A stretch of DNA of 42,277 nt from Bremia lactucae. Its lineage: Eukaryota > Oomycota > Peronosporomycetes > Peronosporales > Peronosporaceae. Both the position numbers and the translations under genes were made by a program. Positions within the stretch are counted from its first letter, which is position 1; each line of letters opens with the position of its first letter. The stretch lies in NCBI RefSeq assembly GCF_004359215.1, contig NC_090617.1:4225737-4268013 (forward strand). Direction: 5' to 3'. The notes beneath the pieces are model-generated. The model saw nothing but the letters and a program-made list of their open reading frames with translations, did not search any database and was not told the DNA's origin. This document shows positions 1 through 8,854 of the stretch, piece after piece.

Positions 1-128
1 GATACCTCATCACCAGGTGCAGAGACACATAATGATTGTGTGTCTGGAGCAACTTTTGTCAAGAGATTTGCAAATTCTCTTGAGGTTGCTGGATCAGTAG
101 GGCGTTGCGCCCCTACTGACCCCGTCCA
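1..128 (-). CDS. Ty3/Gypsy pol, N-terminal part in the -1 frame (partial)
   Basis: On the minus strand this frame stays open from the gag/pol junction to the window edge. It lies one base back (-1) from the gag frame and would be entered by ribosomal frameshifting at 128-134. The roughly 42 visible residues, beginning WTGSVGAQRP, show no catalytic motif. In Gypsy elements this linker leads into the aspartic protease, which would lie outside the window. The absence of stops, and the slippery site exactly where the frame becomes useful, support it as the genuine start of pol. Partial at its C-terminal side. Confidence 0.6.
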
Positions 129-134
129 TTTTTT
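94..134 (-). promoter_or_regulatory. -1 programmed ribosomal frameshift signal at the gag/pol junction
   Basis: Read on the minus strand, the gag codons CCA AAA AAT contain the heptamer A-AAA-AAT (134 down to 128). This fits the X-XXY-YYZ slippery pattern in the gag frame. Eight nucleotides follow (127-120). Then comes an inverted repeat with left arm TCAGTAGGGGCG (119-108), loop CAA (107-105) and right arm CGCCCTACTGA (104-94): 11 pairs with one bulged G. The gag stop TAG (115-113) lies in the left arm. Slippage by -1 gives an open pol frame. Spacer and stem lengths match known retroviral-type signals. A diverged copy of the hairpin is at 21578-21603. Confidence 0.75.
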
Positions 135-1108
135 GGCGGTCCGCCTCGCTGTTGCGATTTCGCAACAACGTCGGATCCGCGACCGTTGCCCTTTTTGGCA
201 TACGATCCAAAATTACGTTCAGTACCTTTTGGTGCTGGACGTGGGGCACTACACTCATGAGCGTAATGTCCCAATTTTTGGCAGCGATGGCATTTCTGCG
301 ATCGCTTATTATTCGAAAAGCGAGGTTTCTCGCTTTCGACATAGGAAAGGTCCATGGGTTCTGGACCTCCTAGTTCGTGTCGTCTAGGTGGACGATATGA
401 TGACGAACTTGCTTGAGCCTGTCTCAAGCTAAAGTCCTCCTGTTCCGCTACGGATATTGCTTCTTCAAGCGTATCCAGTTCCAAGCGGAACAGGTGGGTC
501 TTTACGGGACCATCCGTAAGACCTTGCATGAACACCGTAATCAACGTGTGTTCATGGACTGGGTTATTGGTAATACAACTCGCTAAGAGTCGTATGTGCT
601 GGGCATATGCGTGCACATCACGCTTGCCTTGCTTAAGTTTCAGAAGCTCTGAACGAGCTCTGAACTCAGCCCTTGGTGGCTCAAACGTCTGTTTGAGTCG
701 GGTTTTAAAAACCTCTAGCGACCCAAAAACATATGGGTCGCGTAACTTAAGGCCCAATGCCCAAGTTTTGGCACGACCTGCCAGATTTGATTGAGCGAAT
801 GCGATTTGCATTTGCTCGTCGATAATGTGACGTGCCCTTATGGCATCGTCTAATTCGACAAACCATCTTAAAAGGGAGTCTTCCTCGACTCCCCTATATT
901 TTGAGATGTCAATTTTTAGAGTTTCGGGACGACGCGTTTGCGTCATCCCAGGTACAGGGGTCTGTGCCTGTTGTAATCTCAACAGTTCCGCCTGTTGAGA
1001 GCCTTGCTGATTCGGCAAGGCTACTTTTTCCTTCATCTCGTCAAGTTCATGTTGTATGAACTTGACGATGGCTGAATGGAGGGCATCTATGTCCAAATCG
1101 GACCGCAT
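113..1108 (-). CDS. gag: Ty3/Gypsy Gag (capsid-nucleocapsid)
   Basis: Structural protein that packages retrotransposon RNA. The first ATG is at 1108 (331 aa); the frame opens 6 nt earlier at a TTG, which is unlikely to be used. Residues about 65-170 resemble the retrotransposon Gag domain (LLRWFVELDDAI, then KTWALGLKLRDP and KLKQGKRDVHAYAQH). A CCHC zinc knuckle, CHRCQKLGHYAHEC (C-x2-C-x4-H-x4-C), sits near residues 273-286 and is followed by a basic Gly/Arg/Lys-rich tail. The start lies about 30 bp inside the 5' LTR (1140-1355), as expected for the first gene. The reading frame is intact, so this copy is young compared with the decayed relative at 21575-22615. Confidence 0.9.
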   Translation of the reverse strand: MRSDLDIDALHSAIVKFIQHELDEMKEKVALPNQQGSQQAELLRLQQAQTPVPGMTQTRRPETLKIDISKYRGVEEDSLLRWFVELDDAIRARHIIDEQMQIAFAQSNLAGRAKTWALGLKLRDPYVFGSLEVFKTRLKQTFEPPRAEFRARSELLKLKQGKRDVHAYAQHIRLLASCITNNPVHEHTLITVFMQGLTDGPVKTHLFRLELDTLEEAISVAEQEDFSLRQAQASSSSYRPPRRHELGGPEPMDLSYVESEKPRFSNNKRSQKCHRCQKLGHYAHECSAPRPAPKGTERNFGSYAKKGNGRGSDVVAKSQQRGGPPKNGRGQ

Positions 1109-1139
1109 GGCCAAGATGACATCGCTCCCTACGGATAAA

Positions 1140-1355
1140 TGAATTCTTATCTATCTTATCTAGTAACTCTCTTGATTACTTCTGCAGCTGATTAGTCTGC
1201 GGAATAAATAGACATAATGGTCTATACCTATTTATGGATAAGAATTCAGGAAATTACTATATAAAGTAATTTCCTCCAAATATTATCTACCTTTTAGATA
1301 ATATTAATTAACAACCTTTTAGTGTTAATTTCATGTAACGATACACCCCGTTACA
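1140..1355 (-). repeat. Gypsy 5' LTR (family 1)
   Basis: On the minus strand this 216-bp block runs from TGTAACGGGG (1355) to GAATTCA (1140) and directly precedes gag. It opens with a palindrome, TGTAACG...CGTTACA (1355-1334). It contains GAATTCTTATC near 1141-1151 and its inverse GATAAGAATTC near 1239-1249. A TATA-like stretch, CCATAAATAGG, lies in the middle. TG...CA termini fit an LTR. No canonical TGG primer-binding site is obvious after the 3' end. The matching 3' LTR would lie outside the window. Confidence 0.75.
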
Positions 1356-1547
1356 CTTTATGTTCGTACCCTTGTTATCTCCGATTTATCAGAACCCATC
1401 TTATTGCGTGAAAGCAGTCTCCTAACTCATTATCTGAAATATGCTTAAAGAGGAGGGAACGATAAAAGATGGACGGAAGTTACTGCCGCGAAATATTTCA
1501 ACAGAAACGGCAAACTGGCGGCTAGCCGACTTCACTCGTTGCGTCTC

Positions 1548-1570
1548 CTCATTGGTCCCTTCCAAATTTA
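1548..1570 (+). promoter_or_regulatory. Oomycete-type core promoter (initiator-like)
   Basis: CTCATTGGTCCC followed by TTCCAAATTTA resembles the oomycete initiator plus flanking region (TCATTYY...CAWTTT). It lies about 40-60 bp before the ATG at 1607. The rest of 1356-1606 contains no recognisable gene. Assignment rests on motif resemblance and position only. Confidence 0.4.
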
Positions 1571-1606
1571 ATCGGCATTGCAAGACCTCTTACCACATTA
1601 ACCCGA

Positions 1607-2863
1607 ATGAGTGCTGTAGACGATGTTGCGGCGCGCATTCGCCGCCTCGATGAGATGCGTGCTGCTAAATCGGCACAGCTGCGACAATTACGGAACGAAT
1701 TGCGCTATAATATTGTAGCGGGTGTGGACGAGCGCCTGGACAATGGGCGAAGTGTAGCGCGTCTTGACGTGAAGGTCGAGGCAGGGCGTCAAATGCTTTA
1801 TAATGCGGGGTTCCTCTCGGGTCAGCGCACGTACGTCCGCGTGACTGTAGAAGTACTAATTAACAATCAAGGGGACAAACAATTTCAGCGCTGTACAGTC
1901 ACAGAACAAAAACTGACTGCCAAGATCCCAGTGGGCTCGACACCGCGATGGAACGAAACACTCCTGTTTGAGGGGCTCCCGGCAGCCGTCGGATCGGTTA
2001 AAGTCGACGTTATGCAGGAGGAAAAGATTGGCTCGGATGAAGTTGTTGGGACTGTCACGTTGCCATTAACAAGACTACAGGATCAACGCTTTAACGAAAA
2101 GTGGCACGTGCTTAAGAAACATGATAAAGTTATGATCAACGAAATTCTGCTTGGCTGCAGATTTTATCGCTCTCCGGTTCGTTTTGCTCTGTTGCCTGCC
2201 GTACGGAAATGATATGTTTTTTTAACATCATTATTGTATCGTCATAAGATCTCTGCGTTGGAATTAGAGCTGGAATTGCTGCAAAATCAAGCGAATGAGC
2301 TTTACTTGTTCGTAGGACGGCATCAGAATTTGGTCGAGTTGCCACGAGATACAACAATGCCGCAATCGAAGCCGTTGCATGGCAAAGAAGTGATTTCTGA
2401 TGAAACACCAGAACAAACGGCGTCTACGAGGTTTTCAGCCGTGGCTTCGTTCCCGTGTGGAATTCGAAAACGAGAAAGCATGGAAAATGTATCGATGGAT
2501 ACGGAAGTATTTGAAACGCCACGACCTAAGCGACAACGGCGTGGCGTGGATCTAGAGAATCAAAAGAGCTCGTTCTCGGATCGCATTGCCAATTGGTTGC
2601 TGCCCACTATTTCAACAAGTACGACTCCTATTGCAAAGGCTGCAAGTGGAGACAATAGCACGATGCCATCAAGTCATTTTTTTCCATTTAAGCAAACACA
2701 CACAGCCCCTCCTTCGCGACGACCACGGCGATCTGGACGATTGTTCTCGACGACTTCTCAAAAATCGCCTTCAGCGCTGCAAGCCATCGAGAAGTGGCTT
2801 TTTACAGACAAAGACGGAAACCCTCGAGACCGTCCGTTTGGACGTCAAGCGTCGCCATTCTAA
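1607..2863 (+). CDS. C2-domain protein, two exons (1607-2176, 2249-2863)
   Basis: Predicted 394-aa cytoplasmic protein. Residues 1-30 are charged and helical (IRRLDEMRAAKSAQLRQLRN), like an HR1-type coiled coil. Residues about 40-175 resemble a C2 beta-sandwich (YVRVTVEVLINNQ; KIPVGSTPRWNETLLFEGLP; GSDEVVGTVTLPLTRL). That domain usually binds membrane or partner proteins; I do not see the full set of Ca-binding aspartates. A 72-bp intron (2177-2248, GTTCGT...AAG) joins the frames in phase 0 after FYRSP, giving ISALELELELLQNQ, a second helix. The C-terminal half (about 220-394) is Ser/Pro/Arg-rich and probably disordered, with KRQRR and RRPRRSGR that could act as nuclear localisation signals. 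Function is unknown; the N-terminus recalls PKN/PRK regulatory regions but there is no kinase domain. Confidence 0.7.
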
Positions 2864-3375
2864 CACTTGTACCTAGAAAACTCGCGTCACTTCCTTATAA
2901 GGTGAGCTCGCGGGAATTTGTATAGTTTCACATTGCGTATTAATGCCGTGCGACGGAAAGGCGTTGTAAAGTTATGTCGCGCAGCAGCTTAAAAGAAAAT
3001 GAGTAGGTTGTACATTACCTGCCTATAAAAATAAAGCAACCTTGACTTGACAAGGTCTTTTCTTGCTGCTTTATTGCGACAAAGTCACTTTGCAAACGGA
3101 GTAGTAATAATCTACAAAATCATGCAAAAGGAACGGGTCAATGAAGCCTTACAGGAGCGACAAGCCTTGCCCCCCCATGTCACTTTGCAGAATTTGAAAG
3201 CTGCATGTATGGTGCAAATGTGTCTATATGAGCTGACTTAACCACTATATTCGCCACGCGAAGAAGTTACCATGTGACATAACATTTTCTGTGGCTCACG
3301 AGTGGCGCTGTATTGGTCTATTGGCGGGGCGTCATAATCGCATCGTTCAATTCTAGTAAACAAGCCTTGTGAAGT
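2864..3375. other. Convergent intergenic region, no gene recognised
   Basis: Separates the 3' ends of the C2-domain gene (+) and glutamate synthase (-). It holds a small hairpin, ACCTTG-acttga-CAAGGT, near 3040-3058, beside AATAAA-like sequence (about 3030) that could serve 3'-end processing. A 64-codon frame at 3047-3241 has no recognisable family and I do not call it a gene. Confidence 0.5.
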
Positions 3376-6300
3376 TTAGATGGAATCAGACACTAGCTTT
3401 CTCGTCTCTTCTACGACGACTGCACTGTGAAGTAAGACTCGCTCGTAGTCGGAGGGCATCACGCGCATAAACTTGTGTGCCGACGAGTCCCAATTGTCCA
3501 GCACGTATTGCGCCTTTGGTGATTGTGTGCGTTCCAAGTGCTTGGTAATCAAAGCCTTTACCTCCTCAATCTCATAGTCCGCCGCAGTCTCAACCAATGG
3601 ACCCACACGCACCATCCCCATGTTGCATTTTTTCTCAAAAGAATTGTCCTCGTCAAAAATATAAGCTATACCACCAGACATGCCAGCGGCAAAATTACGC
3701 CCAGTCGATCCCAACACGATGACACGACCTCCCGTCATATACTCGCAGCCGTGGTCCCCCACACCCTCAACGACAGCCTTCACGCCAGAATTACGCACAC
3801 AAAAGCGCTCTCCAGCCTTTCCCAAGAAAAATGCTTCGCCGCTAGTGGCACCATACAATACAGCGTTGCCAACAATTACGTTCTCGGGGTTGGCACGTTC
3901 AGAGAAGTCAACGCTCGGGAACACTGAGACTTCACCACCAGACAAAGCTTTACCGACATAGTCGTTCGAGTCTCCCTCCAAATCAAGTCGTACCCCCTTC
4001 GCCAACCCAAATGCCAAACTTTGCCCCCCGTGGCCCTTCAGCTTCAAGTGAATCGTTCCATCCGGCAAACCTTCTTCACCGTAGCGCTTGCAGATTTCGT
4101 GCGATAGCGTAGCGCCGAGTGTTCGGTTAAGATTTGTCACAGTGTCTTCAATCACAACACGAGTCTTGCTCTCGAGAGCAGCTTTGGCTTTTTCAATCAA
4201 GCCCATGTCGAAACACTTTTCAACTTCGTGCTTCTGCTCCGTCTCCTTTTTTACACCAGCGCCCTCATTAAGCGTGCTTGCGTTGATTAGTAGTGGTGAT
4301 AAATCCAATTTGCGGCTTTTGTAGTGCAACGCATCTTGATTTACCTTGAGTAAATCAGCACGACCAATCAAGTCGTCTAACTTGCGAAAGCCCAAGCGGC
4401 GCATATAGTCTTGCACCTCTTCCGCCAGCATAAACATAAAGTTTACCACGTGCTCGGGTTGTCCCTGAAATTTCTTACGCAACTCTGGGTCCTGTGTGGC
4501 AACTCCGACTGGACACGTATTGAGGTGGCACTTGCGCATCATGATACACCCAAGAGCAATTAGTGGACCAGTAGCAAAGCCAAATTCCTCAGCACCAAGC
4601 AATGCAGCAACCATAACATCACGACCTGTCTTGAGCTGACCGTCAGTCTGCAGCTTTACTCGCGAGCGAAGGTCATTTAGCACCAGTGTTTGCTGCGTTT
4701 CTGCCAGTCCCAGCTCCCATGGAAGCCCGCCATTCTTCACTCCCGTCCACGAAGAAGCTCCTGTCCCGCCATCATGACCAGATACGGTAATGTGATCCGA
4801 TTTCGCTTTCGCGACTCCAGCGGCAACCACGCCAACGCCGACCTCAGACACGAGCTTAACAGAGACTTCAGCCGATGGATTCGAGTGTTTCAAATCGTGA
4901 ATCAGCTGGGCTAAATCCTCGATCGAGTAAATGTCGTGATGCGGCGGAGGAGATATAAGACCGACTCCCGGGGTCGTGTGGCGCATTGAGCCAATATAGT
5001 CGCTGACTTTGTGGCCCGGTAATTCCCCACCCTCACCGGGTTTGGCACCCTGTGCCATCTTAATTTGCAGCTGGTCAGCGTTTGTAAGATAGTTCATTGT
5101 GACACCGAAACGCCCTGATGCCACCTGCTTAATCGCAGAGCGACGAAGATTAGGTGGACCTCCAGGCTTCGTAAAGCGCTTAACGTCCTCACCACCCTCA
5201 CCAGTATTACTACGGCCCCCTATAGTGTTCATTGCGATAGCCAGTGCTTCGTGAGTTTCCTGCGAAATACTACCAAGACTCATGGCACCCGTATTGAAAC
5301 GCTTCACAATGTCCGCGATGCTTTCCATTTCTTCGATTTTAGGCATCTTGTCCTCTTCGACAAACTTAAAGTCCAATAGTCCACGCAAATTCACGCGCTT
5401 GCAAAGCGCATCCGTTTCTTCGACGTACTGAGCATATGCCTCGCGAGAGTTCTCTCGAGCAGCACGCTGCAGTGCCACGATATTTTTGGGTGAATTGTAG
5501 TGGATTTCAGAGTCATTGCGAAAGTGGTAGCTACCCGGATTGCGTATCAGAGGCAGCATGTCTGAGTGCAGTGGGTAACCGGCTTCGTGGAAACGCGAAA
5601 TATCCGTGTACAAAGCCTCAAAGTCGGTGCCTTGAATACGCGAATTCGTACCCTCAAAGCACATGCTAATGATGTCGTCGCCCAGACCCACAGCCTCAAA
5701 TACCTGTGCGCCCTTGTACGACTGGAGCGTGGAGATACCCATCTTCGACATCACCTTAAGAATACCCTTGCCAACTGCCTCGCGATACTTGTCAAAGACT
5801 TCAAAACTCGCCAATTCCTTTTTTGAATGGGCACGCAAAAGACCTTCATCATTCATCTTGTTCAATGCCATCTCAGCCATGTGAGGGTTGATTGCATCAG
5901 CACCAAACCCCAACAAGGTGCAAAAATCGTGCACCTCCTTAGCGTCACCACACTCTGAGAACAATGCCACACGTGTACGCTGCTGTGTACGCAGCAAGTG
6001 CTGATGCACTGCGCCAACAGCAAGAAGCGATGGTAACGGGTATCGATTTACACCAGCAAGTTTGTCCGATAGCACAATAATCGGAGCTTTTTCACCTACA
6101 AGTGCATCCGTAGCTTGCTCGCATAGGCGGTAAAGAGCATCCACAAGGCCACGCGCACCACTTCCTGCAGCAAACGTGGCATCAAGTACTTTTGGTGTCC
6201 AGTCGGCATTGTTATTGCTCTTGAGCGCATTCATCTCAGCATTTGACATCACCGGGTGGTCCACCATAAGGCGCTTTGCATGCTCGGCAGTGGCGTCAAG

Positions 6301-8127
6301 AACGTTAGCTGCTGGACCGACTGGACACATCAAACTCATGACCAGCTCTTCGCGAATGGGGTCAATTGGTGGGTTCGTCACCTGTGCAAATAATTGCTTA
6401 AAGTACTCAAAGGGCAACTTGGGCTGCTCTGACAGTACAGCCAATGGAGCGTCGTTACCCATGCTTCCTAAGGGCTCCTTGCCATGAATACCCATCGGCA
6501 TCATGAGCAGATCCATCGTTTCCGTCGTGAATCCAAACATATTCAACCGGCGGTTAAGCTCTGCGTAATTTCGACGACGTCCTTGCGGTGGCACTGCTTC
6601 TTTCTTAGTTCCAGTCAATTCCGAAAGAGACACAAGGTTTTCATCCAGCCATTTTTTAAACGGACGATTTTCACTCACAGTCTTCTTGACTTCGTCGTCA
6701 GACACGATCATTCCACGCTCAAAATCCACCAAAAACATCTTGCCAGGTTCCAATCGGCGCTTGTATTTGATGTCTGTTTCTGGCAAATTCTCAAGAATTC
6801 CAATTTCACTCGACAAAAGTACGTGGTCGTCCTTTGTGACGTAGTATCGACTCGGACGCAGACCGTTGCGATCTAATGTCGCACCAATGTATTTACCGTC
6901 AGTAAATGCCATCATTGCGGGTCCGTCCCATGGCTCCATGAGCAGCGATTGATATTTGTACATGTCTTTCTTGTGTGGAGCAATGAGCGAATCATTCTGC
7001 CACGCCTCGGGAATCATCATCATCATCCCTTCCGGCAACGAGCGATTGCATGAACTGGCTTTTGTGAGGATTTCCAGCACCGCATCAAAGTTACCCGAGT
7101 CGGATTTCGAATCAGAGCACACGGGTAACAAATCGGACGTCCGATTGCCAAAGTACGAGCTGTGCAAGGTCCCACCACGAGCGTACATCCAATTCTTATT
7201 ACCTCGCAACGTGTTAATCTCACCATTGTGACACATGATCCGATTAGGCTGCGCGCGATCCCAGGACGGGAACGTATTGGTGGAAAATCGAGAGTGCACG
7301 AGTGCCACGTACGATGTGAAATCCCTCGCCGAGAGGTCATCGTAGTACTCGAAAAGCTGTTCCGGTGTCAGCTGGCCCTTGTACGTAATCGTGCGGTTGC
7401 TTAACGAGTTGACATAAAAGTCAGAATACTTCTTTTCATTCACTGACGTGACCACATTGCGAAGACGCAAAAGCTCCTTCTCAAAGTCGTCTCCCGAAAG
7501 CTTGGGGTTTTCATTCAAAACCAAGATCTGCTCTACGTGAGGCTCTGACGCTAATGACGTGGCACCGAGTGTTTTTGACGTCGTCGGCACCGCACGCCAG
7601 CCTAAGACTCGAAGGCCCATGGCTTGGGCCATTTCATTGAATGTTTGTTTAGCCAAAGGAATATCGTTCGGAGCGTTCTTGTTAAAGAAGACGTTGCCCA
7701 CAGCATATTTTTCCATCTCAAGCGCAAAGCGTTTTGCCTCCGTGCCAAATCCGCCTTCTTTGGTAACACGCTGCAGAAACTCGTGAGGCAATGCGACCAG
7801 CATTCCGGCGCCATCTCCTGATGCGGGATCGCAGCCACATCCCCCGCGATGGGACATGCGTACAAGCATTTCATTAGCTTGTACGACTGTCGAGCGCGAA
7901 CGCTTCTTCTTTAGACTGGCAATCATGCCGACGCCACAGCTGTCTTTTTCCTCAAGTTGGCGATAGAGCCCTTTTTGCTCGAAAAGAGCGCGCTTGTCAG
8001 CCCCCTCCCCGGGGATACTGCGAAAGGATCGTACACCACATGGAAGGCGCGGATCTAACGCCGAAACACGGCTGGAGAGGCCTGACGACGATGAGAGCAA
8101 TGCAGCGCGACGATGAAGGCGGAACAT
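3376..8127 (-). CDS. gltB: Glutamate synthase (GOGAT) large subunit, mitochondrial-type
   Basis: Converts glutamine plus 2-oxoglutarate to two glutamates. The ATG at 8127 gives 1583 aa; the frame extends 17 codons further but has no other ATG before the stop at 8242-8244. Residues 1-60 are Arg/Ser-rich and few are acidic (MFRLHRRAALLSSSSGLSSR), typical of a mitochondrial targeting sequence. Cys64 (EKDSCGVG) is the expected catalytic nucleophile of the class II glutaminase domain (about 64-480). The central domain spans about 530-750. The FMN synthase domain spans about 880-1270 (GAMSLGSISQETHEAL; SGHDGGTGASSW). Its 3Fe-4S cysteines are in CIMMRKCHLNTCPVG (about 1190-1204). The GXGXG beta-helix (GHGGQSLAFG) spans about 1320-1530. 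Length matches the bacterial alpha subunit or ferredoxin-type enzyme; the C-terminal NAD(P)H/FAD domain of NADH-GOGAT is absent. No intron; looks functional. Confidence 0.97.
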   Translation of the reverse strand: MFRLHRRAALLSSSSGLSSRVSALDPRLPCGVRSFRSIPGEGADKRALFEQKGLYRQLEEKDSCGVGMIASLKKKRSRSTVVQANEMLVRMSHRGGCGCDPASGDGAGMLVALPHEFLQRVTKEGGFGTEAKRFALEMEKYAVGNVFFNKNAPNDIPLAKQTFNEMAQAMGLRVLGWRAVPTTSKTLGATSLASEPHVEQILVLNENPKLSGDDFEKELLRLRNVVTSVNEKKYSDFYVNSLSNRTITYKGQLTPEQLFEYYDDLSARDFTSYVALVHSRFSTNTFPSWDRAQPNRIMCHNGEINTLRGNKNWMYARGGTLHSSYFGNRTSDLLPVCSDSKSDSGNFDAVLEILTKASSCNRSLPEGMMMMIPEAWQNDSLIAPHKKDMYKYQSLLMEPWDGPAMMAFTDGKYIGATLDRNGLRPSRYYVTKDDHVLLSSEIGILENLPETDIKYKRRLEPGKMFLVDFERGMIVSDDEVKKTVSENRPFKKWLDENLVSLSELTGTKKEAVPPQGRRRNYAELNRRLNMFGFTTETMDLLMMPMGIHGKEPLGSMGNDAPLAVLSEQPKLPFEYFKQLFAQVTNPPIDPIREELVMSLMCPVGPAANVLDATAEHAKRLMVDHPVMSNAEMNALKSNNNADWTPKVLDATFAAGSGARGLVDALYRLCEQATDALVGEKAPIIVLSDKLAGVNRYPLPSLLAVGAVHQHLLRTQQRTRVALFSECGDAKEVHDFCTLLGFGADAINPHMAEMALNKMNDEGLLRAHSKKELASFEVFDKYREAVGKGILKVMSKMGISTLQSYKGAQVFEAVGLGDDIISMCFEGTNSRIQGTDFEALYTDISRFHEAGYPLHSDMLPLIRNPGSYHFRNDSEIHYNSPKNIVALQRAARENSREAYAQYVEETDALCKRVNLRGLLDFKFVEEDKMPKIEEMESIADIVKRFNTGAMSLGSISQETHEALAIAMNTIGGRSNTGEGGEDVKRFTKPGGPPNLRRSAIKQVASGRFGVTMNYLTNADQLQIKMAQGAKPGEGGELPGHKVSDYIGSMRHTTPGVGLISPPPHHDIYSIEDLAQLIHDLKHSNPSAEVSVKLVSEVGVGVVAAGVAKAKSDHITVSGHDGGTGASSWTGVKNGGLPWELGLAETQQTLVLNDLRSRVKLQTDGQLKTGRDVMVAALLGAEEFGFATGPLIALGCIMMRKCHLNTCPVGVATQDPELRKKFQGQPEHVVNFMFMLAEEVQDYMRRLGFRKLDDLIGRADLLKVNQDALHYKSRKLDLSPLLINASTLNEGAGVKKETEQKHEVEKCFDMGLIEKAKAALESKTRVVIEDTVTNLNRTLGATLSHEICKRYGEEGLPDGTIHLKLKGHGGQSLAFGLAKGVRLDLEGDSNDYVGKALSGGEVSVFPSVDFSERANPENVIVGNAVLYGATSGEAFFLGKAGERFCVRNSGVKAVVEGVGDHGCEYMTGGRVIVLGSTGRNFAAGMSGGIAYIFDEDNSFEKKCNMGMVRVGPLVETAADYEIEEVKALITKHLERTQSPKAQYVLDNWDSSAHKFMRVMPSDYERVLLHSAVVVEETRKLVSDSI

Positions 8128-8854
8128 GCCGACAGACTCGAGTGTAAGGCTCTGCGCAGATTGCGGAATGCGATGCAATTGAGACTTGAACTGGGTGGAC
8201 CACTTGAATTCGACTAAAGAAGTGGAACCGACAAACCAGACTTAGACGAAGGGATCGAGTACACTTTTGGCTTAAATTCATTTAAGTGGAAAGGTTCGAA
8301 ACTTTTGTTTCACGTGCAACGATGAGATTGTAGCGACTTGCACCTCGCGCAATGTGGCCACTTTTCTGATCCGTATCTGTCGATATACATGCTCTTGATG
8401 ATTGACTGCCTCATCTACTTGGTCTGACTGCTAAAAGCTTATGGAAGTATGGTTATGCTTGCCCTGCAAGTTGCATTTCAACTCGTCAATCTATGAAAGG
8501 TCAAATAGACGAGCATTGCAACCATTTCTTTTCCATGACGGGCCCACGTGGAAATTGACCTAATATTTCGGATCATGAGCTTAATTCAGTTGTGATGCTA
8601 ACAGCTCCACGATGAGGCCGTCAGACCAAAACATTTGTCGCACACACGTTTAAAATTGACAAGTATTTACCAATATCAAATACAACACAAAAATCAAGAG
8701 TAGAATTTGACAGGTTTTTATTCTTTTAATATTAAATGTCACTCTAGGGTGGTGTGGTGCACCCAATAAGCATTGAGCTTTCCATTAATCAGCTCGGGTG
8801 CACCACACATTGCGATGGTTGGTCAATTAACAAAACGCTATTCCTGTGCAAGCC
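8128..8854. promoter_or_regulatory. Divergent promoter region between GOGAT and RRP15
   Basis: 727 bp separate the start codons of two divergently transcribed genes, so both promoters should lie here. I see no extra gene. The region is AT-rich around 8640-8740. It contains the long interrupted palindrome listed separately at 8752-8808, close to the RRP15 start. Confidence 0.6.
8752..8808. repeat. 13-bp perfect inverted repeat with nested 5-bp stem in the promoter of RRP15
   Basis: GTGTGGTGCACCC (8752-8764) is repeated exactly as its reverse complement GGGTGCACCACAC (8796-8808). Inside, GAGCT (8775-8779) pairs with AGCTC (8791-8795), which directly abuts the right arm. The whole can fold into an 18-bp stem with one 10-nt bulge and an 11-nt loop. 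It ends 46 bp before the RRP15 ATG. It could be a protein-binding palindrome, a structured 5' leader or a small transposon footprint. Confidence 0.7.

Noticed and set aside
2136..2408. 90-codon minus-strand frame over the C2-gene intron
   Set aside because: Overlaps the spliced gene on the opposite strand and has no recognisable motif.
3523..7874. Numerous plus-strand and off-frame ORFs of 60-134 codons inside the glutamate synthase gene
   Set aside because: Shadows of the long real frame, with no family resemblance.
3376..8178. Starting glutamate synthase at 8178
   Set aside because: That codon is TTG; the first ATG in frame is at 8127 and fits a targeting peptide.
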